DNA of 64,000 nt. Source: Liolophura sinensis (Eukaryota; Mollusca; Polyplacophora; Chitonida; Chitonidae). The stretch spans positions 58,106,512-58,170,511 of the forward strand of contig NC_088301.1 of the NCBI RefSeq assembly GCF_032854445.1, written 5' to 3'. Below the pieces are notes generated by a model. That model was not told the DNA's origin and did no database searches. It saw only the letters and a list, made by a program, of their open reading frames with translations. Position numbers and translations under genes: made by a program. Below are positions 24,297 to 35,000 of this stretch, in pieces (the first letter of the stretch is position 1; each line of letters starts with the position of its first letter).

Positions 24297-26517
24297 ATGC
24301 CAAGAAAATATAAAAAGAAAGACGGACAGAGGGACACCAGAGGGTGTTTTGAAGAGGGCCAAGGAACAAGTCAGCGCAGGAAGCAGTTTAAGGGCAGCCG
24401 CCAGTGACTTTTTCAATATCAAGGACAACCTTGAAAAGATATTTGCTGAAGTCGGACGGTTTTCAGAACTGTCAGCTGAAAAACATGGTATTCACCCCAG
24501 AGATGGAACAAGATTTGTCCACACATATAAAAAATTTGGCATCACAGTTCCATGGGCTCACCAGAAACAAGTGCCGTGCATTAATTGTGGAGCACGCCGT
24601 CAGAAATGGCATAGATGTCCCAGTTTCTTGGATCGAAAATGGCATGACTGGGGAGCATTTTTGGATTTCTTTTAAAGAAAGAAACCGTCTAGCAATCAGA
24701 TGCCCTGAAGCAACATCATTAGCCAGGGCAAGTGCTTTCAACCGACACAATGTTAAGACCTTTTTTGACAATCTGTCAAATGTTCTGGATGTGCACAAAT
24801 TTGAGTGCCAGGATGTATTTAATGTAGATGAAACAGGGTGCACTACCGTGCAGCAGCCTGAAAATGTTGTTGCAGAATTAGGTGTGAAACAGGTAGGATC
24901 TGTGACTTCAGGAGAAAGGGGGCAACTAGTCACTGCAGTATACGCTGTCAATGCAACAGGCACAGTTGTACCACCAATGCTGATATTCCCACGAAAAAAC
25001 TTCAGGAATCACTTCATCAAGAATGGCCCTCCCGGATGTATTGGGAAGCGAATCCTAGTGGTTGGATAAATGAAGAGCTCTTTTCGGACTACTTAAGGCA
25101 TTTTATTCGCCATATTAGATGCAGTCAGGAAAAAAAGTTCTACTCATTCTGGGCAACCACGAGACACATATCTCACTAGCAGCAATTGACATTGCAAAAG
25201 AGAATGGTATAGTATTGCTAACAATACCCCATCACACCAGTCACAAATTGCAGCCGCTGGACAGGTGCTGCTTCAAATCATTTAAGGCGGCATATTGCCG
25301 GGCAATAGAAAACTGGATGCGGTCCAATCCAGGCAAAACTGTTACAATATACGAAATACCTGAATTTACAGCGCATGCCCAGTTGCACGGCCTCACAGTT
25401 CAGAACATCTTATCAGGATTCCAGTTTACAGGAATTTTTCCCTTCAACAGAGATGTATTCTCCGAAGTCGATTTTGAAGCATCATCAGTGACGGATTGGA
25501 ATATTGAAGTTGGTGAAAACACAACACCAGCTGATCAACAAGAACCACGTGCAACACCCGCTCCCCAGCCAGGTCCAAGTGCAACACTAGCTCTTCCCCA
25601 GCCAGGTCCAAGTGCAACACTAGCTCTTCCCCAGCCAGGTCCAAGTGCAACACTAGCTCCCCAGCCAGGTGCAACACTAGCTCCCCAGCCAGGTCCAAGT
25701 GCAACACAAGCTCCTCCCCAGCCAGGTCCAAGTGCAACACTAGCTCCCCAGCCAGGTCCAAGTGCAACACTAGCTCCCCAGCCAGGTCCAAGTGCAACAT
25801 TAGCTCCTCCCCAGCCAGGTCCAAGTGCAACACTAGCTTCCCAGCCAGGTCCAAGTGCAACACCAGCTCCCCCGCCAAGACCATCTCATTATGTCTCCTG
25901 CTGATATTGTTCCATTCCCAAAAGCTGGGCCCCGAAAGGCTACCAACAGGGGCCGAAAGAAAGGTTCTAGAAGAATCCTCACAGACACCCCAGTTTGCAA
26001 CGGCATAGCTGCAGCTCAGGCCGAAAAGGCGAGTAAGAAGCGTAAGGCTAAAACAAATGTAAACCAAAAAGCAAAGAAGTCTTTGTTCCAAGCAGATTTG
26101 ATGGCATGTCGCTCAAAATCACCGTCAACATCAAGTGAATATGACAGTGATGACATGAGTTTAAGGGACAGTAGCGAGACTGAAATTGACTCGGATCTAA
26201 ATGACGAAATTATTGAGGGTGATTTTCTTGTTGTGCAGTTTAAGGGTGCTAAGTCTAACATTGCACATTACATTGCAAGAGTGGATGTGGTTGGCAATGA
26301 CGAATACGAATGTGTTTTCTTGCAGCGAGAGGTTAGTCGCCTAAATACGATTCCTACATTCATGATCAATGAGAATGACAGGGCCTCCTTTCCACAGAGT
26401 GATGTGATCAGAAAGCTCCCTGTTCCTAAACGTCTTGGCGGCACCGCTCGTGGGGAAGGCAAGCTGCAATTTCCCTGTGATTTCAATCGATGGGAGTTTC
26501 ATGTTTCACTACATTAA
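24297..26517 (+). pseudogene. pogo/Tigger-type DDE transposase, broken
   Basis: Product family: DNA transposase (HTH_psq, then DDE_1). It starts MPRKYKKK (24297) and continues TDRGTPEGVLKRAKEQVSAG and ISRTTLKRYL, a typical psq helix-turn-helix. The catalytic core has DETG (D codon 24837-24839) and LQPLDRC (D codon 25260-25262). The middle aspartate, expected in L-D-N-H, is glycine (LILGNHETH, codon 25152-25154). Glycine and the last aspartate are 35 residues apart. Next come ten QPGPSATLA-like repeats (25540-25890), then a basic, Ser/Asp-rich C-terminus with a GDFLVVQFKG segment. Five single-base frame changes are needed (near 24316, 24405, 25043, 25133 and 25892), several of them in homopolymer runs. 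No other internal stops were seen. Confidence 0.88.
25540..25890 (+). repeat. coding minisatellite in the transposase gene
   Basis: About ten units of 24-33 bp (CCAGCCAGGTCCAAGTGCAA then CACTAGCTCC or CACTAGCTCTTCC) encode Pro/Ala/Ser repeats of the type QPGPSATLA. Most unit lengths are multiples of three, so the repeat preserved the reading frame. The opposite strand of this array gives a long leucine-rich frame that is an artefact. Confidence 0.85.
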
Positions 26518-26773
26518 ATGGTGACGCCTAATTATAGTCAGGGTGACTCTTACTATTACTGTAACTGTTAAGAAGTATTGTTTGTCTGACATTTGCCTAA
26601 ATTTGTTAACTTGCAATGTTCACAGTGTAGCCTATAATTTTGTTGACTTTTGAGGATACGCGGTTTCATTAATTAAGGATGCTAAGCCAGTAGTCTAGTG
26701 TTACTGATAATTTCTATAATTAAATGCACGTTCCAATATTGTGTCATGCATCTACATGTATTCGCTGAAGGAA

Positions 26774-26779
26774 AATAAA
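26774..26779 (+). terminator. polyadenylation signal of the transposase transcript
   Basis: An AATAAA hexamer lies about 260 bases after the transposase stop codon (TAA at 26515-26517) and inside the transposon. The position suits a transposase mRNA 3' end. Cleavage site not determined. Confidence 0.45.
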
Positions 26780-27057
26780 AACATGTTTGTTGGAATTTAT
26801 TTTTGATGTCTCATGTATCCCATACCATTTGCTGAATGACCCAACTCTCCTCGAGTCTGGCCCAACTCTCACCACCCCCGGGGAGACTTGGGCCGATCTG
26901 CCAAATCATGGAAATTACGTTTTTTCCTCAAAAGTTTTATCATGAAGTTAAAATATTTAGTATGACCAAATACCCTAGTACATTCTCTAGTTATAAACAC
27001 TTAAAAAGTTGGGTCATCTATAGGAAAGAAACCTCACTCAGATTTATGAAAAGTGGC

Positions 27058-27078
27058 CCAACTCTCCCAAGCCTCCCC
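27058..27078 (-). repeat. right terminal inverted repeat of the pogo-like element
   Basis: Perfect inverted match to 23660-23680, followed by the TA target duplicate at 27079-27080. Confidence 0.9.
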
Positions 27079-27259
27079 TAGTTAAACGTGTTAAACTTCG
27101 TCGTGAAGAGACAGGTTAGTAGGCCTACCAATAAATGTGTAAGAAGGGAGAACCACCTGCCTAACAGGAGCGAAGTCAGTTTTTGCGAGAATGAGTAAGA
27201 AGAATCAAGGAGTACATATGACTAACATGCGGATAATTCATGGATCATGTACATGAGGG

Positions 27260-29315
27260 ATAAAAAGAGATACGGTAGGTGAACAGAAGGAATAGGCGTG
27301 GTGAACAGGAGGATAAGGTGTGGTGATACGGAGGATTAGGTGTAGTGAATAGGAGGATTAGGTGTAATGAGCAGGAGGATTAGATGTGGCGAACAGGAGG
27401 ATTTGGTGTGGTGAACACAAGGGTTAGGTGTGGTGAACAGGAGGACTTGGGTGGTGAATAGAAGGCTTAGGTGTGGTGATAAGGAGAATTAGGGATGGTG
27501 ATGAGCGGGATTAGGTGTGTTGATAAGAAAGATTATGTGTAGTGAACAGGAGGATTGGGTGTGGTGAAGAGGACCTCTATGTAGAGAATAGGAGGATTAG
27601 GTGTGGTGAACAGGAGGATTATATGTGGTGAATGGGAGGATTATGTGTGGTGAACAGAAGGATTAGACCTGGTGAACACAAGGATTAGGTGTGGTGAACA
27701 GGAGGATTATGTGTGGTGAATGGGAGGATTATGTGTAGTGAACAGAAGGATTAGACCTGGTGAACACAAGGATTAGGTGTGGTGAACAGGAGGATTATGT
27801 GTGGTGAATGGGAAGATTACGTTTGGTGAATAGGAGGATTATGTGCAATGAACAGGAGGAATAGGTCTAGTGAACAGGAGGATTATGTGTAGTGAACAGG
27901 AGGATTATGTGTAGTGAACAGGAGGGTTAGGTGTGGTGAACAGAAGGATTAAACGTGGTGAACACAAGGATTAGATGTGGTGAATAGGAAAATTAGGTTT
28001 GGTGAATAGGAGGATTAGCTGTAGTGAACAGGAAGATTATTTGCGGTGTAAAGGATGATTATGTGTGATGAACAGAAGGATTAGGTGTGCTGAACGTGAA
28101 GATTGGGTGTGATGAACAGAAGGATTAGGTTTTGTGAACAATTGAATTAGGGGTGCTGAACAGAATGAGTAGGTGATGTGAATAGAAGGATTAAGTCTCG
28201 TGAATAGGGCTGTGAGGTGTAGTAAAAAGAGGATTAGGTGTGTCGAACAAACTCATTAGGTGTGGCGAAAAGAAGGATTAGTTGCAGGTGAACAGGGGTT
28301 TAGGTTTGGTGAGCAGAATGGGTAGATGTTGTGAACAGGGTTAGGTGTGGCGAACAGGAGGATTAGATATGATGAACAGTAGGATTAGGTGTGTTGAATA
28401 GGAGGATTAGTTGTGGTGAACAGAAGGATTATGTGTGGTGTATAAGAGGATTAGACATGGTGAACACAAGGATTAGGCGTGCTGAACAGGAGGATTAGGT
28501 GTGGTGAATAGAAGGATTAGTTGTGGTGAAGAGGAGGATTATGTGTATTGAACACGAGGATTATGTGAGGTAAACAGGAGGATTAGGTGCAGTGAATAGG
28601 AGAATGGTGTGTAGTGAACGGGAGGATTATGCGTGGTGAATAGGAGGATTAGGTGTGGTGAACACAAGGATTAGGTGTAGTGAACAGGAGGATTAGGTGT
28701 GGTGAACCGGAGGATTAGGTGTGGTGATTAGGTGGATTAGGTGTATTGAACAGGAGGAGGATGTGTATTGAACACGAGGATTAGATGTGGTGAACAGGAG
28801 AACTACATGCAGTGAATAGGAAGATTAGGTGTGAAGAACAGGATGATTATGTGTGGTGAACAGGAGTACTAGATGCACTGAATAGGAGGATGGTGTGTAG
28901 TGAACGGGAGGATTATGCTTGGTGATTAGGAGCATTAGGCGTGGTGAATAGGAGGATTAGACGTGAACAGGAGGACTAGGTGTGGTGAACACAAGGGTTA
29001 GTTGTGGTGAACAGGAGGATTAGGTGTGGTGAATAGCAGGATTATGTGTGGTGAATAGGATTATGTATGGTGAACAGAAGGATTAGACGTGGTGAACACG
29101 AGGATTATGTCTAATGAACAGGAGCGTTAGGTGTAGTGAACAGGAGAATTAAGTGTGGTGAATAGGGAGATTAGGTGTGGTGAATAGGAGGATTAAGTGT
29201 AGTGAACAGGAGGATTATGTGTGGTGAATAGGAGGATTATGTGTGGTGAATAGGAGGATTATGTGTGGTGAAAAGGAGGGTTGGTTGTGGTGAACAGGAA
29301 GATTAGGTACAATGA
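27260..29315. repeat. 22-bp minisatellite, about 2 kb
   Basis: A degenerate tandem array whose unit is close to GGATTAGGTGTGGTGAACAG plus GA, with frequent variants (GGATTATGTGTGGTGAATAG; ACACAAGGATTAG). Roughly 90 units. The plus strand is almost free of C and rich in G. The array starts about 180 bp to the right of the pogo-like element. No open frame runs through it. Confidence 0.92.
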
Positions 29316-31786
29316 GAAGAAGAGAGAATACATGTGTATTCTGAATTTAGAAAAAACTAACGACGTCTGTACAGATGACTATACCTTTATCATACGGGTA
29401 AATAGATATACATCGGACACGCAAGGGTAACTTCAGTATCCCCTCCAGCACCGTACAGGTCTGTATAGGGATCATTTCGTTTCAGTTTAAAATAAGGCCT
29501 AAACACTGGATTTCTACCAAGCCAGCCGTATAGGTCAGGTGAGTGTATGTTTTATATCTAAATTTCATTCTACAGCTTGGACGAATACAGCATATAATAG
29601 AATACAGCATATAATAGAATCGCCATTATAACCAAGCAGTAACGTTATCTAAATCTGACAAATGTTTTTTATTTATTTTCTCTTTGGGAAAATGCATACG
29701 TTCCATGCAGAGCTGAGACCGAACTGAGAGCTGGACCATTTAATGTAAATAGTATTTTATTTTCTCATTATGATAAGGCATTATGACATACGTTCGTTGT
29801 AGACAACTGCATCCAAGTTACATCATGTAGACCTACTGTCCCGTGTAATCCATGCCAAACATCATCTGGCTTATATCTCTACAGAGTCCTTGTACAATGA
29901 AATAGTCAGAATGACAAATAGACCTCCACATTCCTCATGACATGTATACACATGCAATTACTGTTCTCAAAATAATCAATTTAGCATGACCACGATTTTC
30001 CTTATTCTTGCTGGCAGTGAAGTCATAGCGTATTTGCGATGTGTGTGTGTGTGTGGAGGGGGAGGGGTTACTGGGTGAGAATTATCACTGGGTAAACCAT
30101 TTTCCCTCCTTTTTAAAATAGACAAAATTCTGATAGGTGCAAATTCTAACACACCTCCAAAAACTTTAAGAATATAAAAAAGCGAAATGTGCTCAAATTG
30201 ACAATCTGAAAATATACACAGTTGCCGTCCTTGTCATGGACGCTGGGGCGGTTCCATTTCGCTAATGAAATAGGGGGGCTGGGTTGTGGTGTCAGAACGT
30301 CTGTTTTCTTATAGATTTGACAGCACACATTTTCCGAGGACAAAGGCAAAATGAACTGACATATAATTGGTTAGGCAGTTAAGATTAAAGGTGAATTATT
30401 TACCATTGCCGACACCATGTGGCCAATAGGCACTTGACCTGTGTATGAGACATAAAGAGGTGGCATCAAACAACAAGCATATGTATATGTAGGTACTATA
30501 TCTGGACAAGCACAACGGTCTCTTACTTGCACGCCTTCCAAAAGCGGCGGATTGCTATATTATATGCAAGCGATGGGAGTGAACAGCTTGTGCTGGATGA
30601 TTGCAGACATCTCCCGTGATGCAGGAATGGGCGCTACATAAACTGCTGTCTACGCCCCACTGCAACCATTGTTGTGAGCCACGCTGGTGTTGGAATACAA
30701 GGGATAATGTCCGTGAGTCCAGCCTGTGGAGTTGCATACCGCTAGAGGCCGTCTGAAGAACAACACCGCTCTTTGATCAGTGTTTTACACTCAACCGTTG
30801 TCTGTGACTTATGTCAGCGCGCCTGGCTCCATAGCTACCGTCACCCAGACGCAGAGTGAGACCAGAGTAGAAGAAGTTGTAGGCCTGAGTATGCCGAAAT
30901 CGACTCCACGTGGTCATCAAATTCTCAAATCAAATATTACCATCTAAAGAAGCACCTTCCATTTAAGCTTCAACTGAATCTACAAGTTTCTTCACGAAAT
31001 AAATCGTTCACGCCTGATAGTTTTTGATATTAGTTTGACTTAAAATCATCATTCCTCTGTCGTCGCAAAACTGATATGTTCAAATTAGAACTGGAACTGA
31101 CATAGAGGGGTGCTGGCGGGAAATGTGTATTCGTTGGTCAATAACAGTCACGTGCCTCGCTCTGATTGAGCATTCGTTCTCTAACAGTAATATGTATCGG
31201 CCCTACTATATTGCTTGATATCTTCTATCAGAGATGCTTAAATATGACCTCTCCAGGACGTGGCTACAATATTGCCAAAAGTGGCGTTCAGCCATCATTC
31301 ATTCATTCTATCAGAAATGGATATTTCATCACGTCTGAAACCAGGTTTCTCGATTTGGATTTATGCCGCTAAAACCCAGATTGCAAGTATGTTTACACCC
31401 TATACCGACTCACCTTCGCGTCTTATCTCATAATAGAGACCTATAGTTAGAAGTTACAAGTTGAAACTTGTAAGTTTGACTTCAAATCAGAATTAGTTTA
31501 CCTACGCTGGTTTTAAGTTACAAGTTGAGGTGGTAACTATTATCTAAAGGCGTCTAATCCTCACTTAAAAACGTCTAACCTACACATTCAACACATACAT
31601 CAAATTCGAGGCATCAGGGACTAGCACCTGTTGAAGAAAAATACGGATAGAAGACATTACGAATAAAAACGCCAAGAAAATGGAATGAATGCTCTAAGGG
31701 TTAAAGATCTATTGTATTATTTACAGATGTGAGTACAGAGCCCACCACAGAGTTGCCACTGAGTTTTACAAGGCTTGCCATTGATC
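29316..31786. other. intergenic stretch upstream of GMC gene A
   Basis: No gene recognised. It holds a tandem 18-bp duplication (GAATACAGCATATAATAG, about 29583-29620) and a short (GT)n run near 30041-30053. The promoter of gene A should lie at the right end of this stretch, but I see no TATA box at a convincing position. Confidence 0.4.
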
Positions 31787-31953
31787 ATGGAGAGTACCCC
31801 AGTCCAACACGTCTTAGACCAAGCTTATGATTATGTGATAGGTAAGATATTCTACCACGACGCGTAGAATTTGATACATAGAGCAGACTAGAAAAATGGC
31901 TTTGAGGTACATTAGAAATACTCGCATATGGCAGAAATATATATGTACATTAC

Positions 31954-32037
<84 letters not shown>

Positions 32038-35000
32038 AATTACGTTCTTTAAGAATATGATACTAAATTCGCGAAGCACTAGATTCATGTAGATGCTAAT
32101 TCTCACCGAATCCCCAAGAACTAAGAGAGCGGGGGATGTAGTTGCTACAGTTGTGTAAAGCCTTTAACTATTGGGGTTACAGTTGGCGCAGGTACGAGTG
32201 GTTGTGTGATAGCGAGTCGACTGTCGGAGGACCCGGGAACTACCGTCTTGCTGCTTGAAGCCGGAGGAGACGACCTAGAATGGGAAGAGATCGCCATACC
32301 TGGCAGTTCAGGGTTGATGCAGTGCTCTAAGTACGACTGGTCATTCCGAGGAGTTTCACAAGAGAGTGCGTTTAAAGGTTTTGAAAACCAGGTGAGACAA
32401 TTTCTGCTTGATTCTACCATAGTACAATATAAGAAATTTGTTTCCAATAATATATTCTCAATCAGCACAACAATGCAGAGACACTTCGAACAATGGTACT
32501 GTATAAATCACGTCGATATATCACCTGAGAAATCTGCCACAGGCCTCGACCATTCCAAGAGGGAAAGTGCTCGGAGGGTCAAGCGCCATCAATTATAACA
32601 TGCACATGCGGGGAACCCCACACGACTATGATATATGGAAGAACATGGGCTGTACAGGCTGGGGTTACGCAGACGTCCTTCCTTACTTCATCAAATCTGA
32701 GACATGTCTTGTCAGTGATCTTCTAGACGGTGGTAAGTACACATGATGTTTGATAACAGCATTACATTAAGCATTTCATTATTATTACTGTATTAAAAGC
32801 CAACTGTTTTTTTATTATTATTAGAAAATGAAGACTAAATTCTAACATAGTTTATTTAAGTTATGCAATTGCGCCAGAACCATTTTCACAAACTGAGTTT
32901 CAGTTTTGGTGTTTACGATTGGGATCTAGGTTTTCGAGGCACCTCAGGACCAGTTATCGTAACTGAAGCAAGGTTTTCACCCATCGGAGATATCTTTGTC
33001 GACGGAGGCAAGGAAATGGGCTATAGGAAAACTGACTGCAATGGACCAGATCCTATTGGTAACTCTTACAACTTACACTTTTTTGTTTATGTATATAAAT
33101 GTATATGTCTGCTATATGCAAATATCAGTCTCATCAATGTACTAACAACGAGTCAGAGATACTTACAGAACTTTCATGACTACTTTCAGGATTCATGGTT
33201 GCTCAGTCTAATATTGGAGACGGCATTCGGCAAAGTTCCTCAGAAGTTTACCTCCGAAAGGCTGCCACACGCCCCAATTTGCACATCGCTACCTATGGTC
33301 ATGTGACAAAGGTAATGTCTGCAGACATTTCCTTTCGTGAAAAAGGGAAATTATACATATATCTACTTGGTTGTTCAAGATTGTATTACTTGTAAGGCGG
33401 CTTTCATATTTAGGGGTGAAGGACAATGGACGAAGTGCTTGGAGTAAACAGTCGCCCTTTCCTGAGCATCTGACAAACCTCCTGGCCTTAGGCTACATAG
33501 CGACGCTTAGCGACGCTTAGCTGATTGAACCAACAACATCAAACTTAGAAATGCGTACGTGTGTTTTTATTTGTCACCTCGACCGCATTGGTGAGGGACT
33601 CCTGGGTCATTGCCCCACCCAGGCGCATTAGCCACCTTGGCCACGGAGGGCCCCCATTTGTATTAGCTCACCTGTAAGAAGAGGGGGGTGGGGAAGTGGC
33701 AGTGTCGGTGATGGTGTTCAGTTAAGCTTATTTAGGCCTTGTATTTAGGCTCAAATACATGGATTGAATTTTAAGCTTTTTGTAGTTCCCTAGTCTAAGG
33801 TATGGTGCACAAATGTACACACAGATGGAAAGTAAACTTTTTGTTTTTAGCTCCTGTATAAGGGGCACTCATACATGGTTTGAAGATTAAGCTTTTGTTT
33901 ACTGCAATAGAAATTATGTTTTTCTTTTATATTTATGCCCTTCTCATCGAAGTTTGGGCAGAGTGTATTCTAGAATCATTCTGTCTGTCCTTCAGCCTGT
34001 CTGTAGACACGATTTTATCCGTACTTCTCTTCCCAAACTATTCGGCTGATTTAGATAAAACTTACCATACATCTTCCATAATATCTGAACTTGTACAGGC
34101 TTAAGTCTAATGACAATCCGGTAATTATTATCATAATTACCTCTATTTAGGACTTTGTGTAATGGTGTTTTTCCGGGCATGTATTCAGATTTTTTTGAAG
34201 CAACGCTTTCTAAGGCACTGAACCTATTTCCTTGAAACTGAAGCATACATCTTTCCTATAATCTAAACGTGTGCACGTTAAAGTTGAATTACAATGGGGT
34301 AATTAAGTTCATAATTACTCCCATTCAGGTACTTGGTGAAATAATGGATTTTCAAGTACACAGATTTTGTCCGTGCAACCACTGCTATAGTATTACACCA
34401 ATTTCCCTGAAACTTTGTGTATATCTTATATATCTTCTATACCTCTACATGTCTAATAATAATGACAGTCTCATTATTATTTTTATTTTCATAGTTACCC
34501 CAAGTACATAAATAACAATGCTTTTCATGCATGCACACAGCTAAATGTACAAGGTGAACACACGTTGTGATATTTTACCCAAAGTTCTATATTTCACACG
34601 GATAATATCTGTGAAAATCTGAGAATAATATCTGTTATTTGCTTTTCACGATGCCATTCTACTTTCTTTAGGTATAGAGGTCAGCATTTGAACGTATCAC
34701 CTGTTTGAACATTATGCAGTTTTATGAACTGCTCATCATGCGAGCTACCAGTGTTCTTTGGATGCCTTGTTTTATTTAGACACCCATGAAAACAGGGGTA
34801 GTTTCGAGGTCAAACTCTTTTATCGTTAAAAAAAGGTAAAAAAGTCCCACTGTATCAGATGACCTGTCCAAAAATGTTAGGCAACTAATCTGGATCACAT
34901 TAACTGTAACATGGGTGTCTGAAAAAAGTTTAACAAAAAGTAATTTTGAGCAGACGAATGATGCAAAAAATTGAGAAGCTAAACGTTAATGCACTTGAAA

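Larger units (their letters stand above)
23660..27078 (+). mobile_element. pogo/Tigger-like DNA transposon, near full length
   Basis: A 3,419-bp element bounded by perfect 21-bp terminal inverted repeats (23660-23680 and 27058-27078, beginning GGGGAGGCTTGGGAGAG) and flanked on both sides by TA (23658-23659, 27079-27080), the target duplicated by Tc1/mariner/pogo elements. Inside lie a transposase gene with pogo-type motifs (24297-26517), a polyadenylation hexamer and several extra copies of the terminal motif GGGAGAGTTGG / CCAACTCTCCC. The perfect terminal repeats suggest a fairly recent insertion, but the transposase as read is broken and has lost a catalytic aspartate, so this copy is not autonomous. 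Confidence 0.9.

Noticed and set aside
24472-24963. Minus-strand frame of 163 codons
   Set aside because: Antisense of the transposase coding region.
25444-26091. Minus-strand frame of 215 codons with LDLAGELVLH repeats
   Set aside because: It is the antisense of the Pro-rich minisatellite inside the transposase gene and has no independent support.
31814-32038. IYIYIY frames here and at 52195-52492, 56125-56328 and 59826-60213
   Set aside because: They are translations of (TA)n microsatellites.
32145-32468. Minus-strand frame of 107 codons
   Set aside because: Antisense shadow of gene A exon 2, which has the GMC Rossmann motif and matching exon borders.
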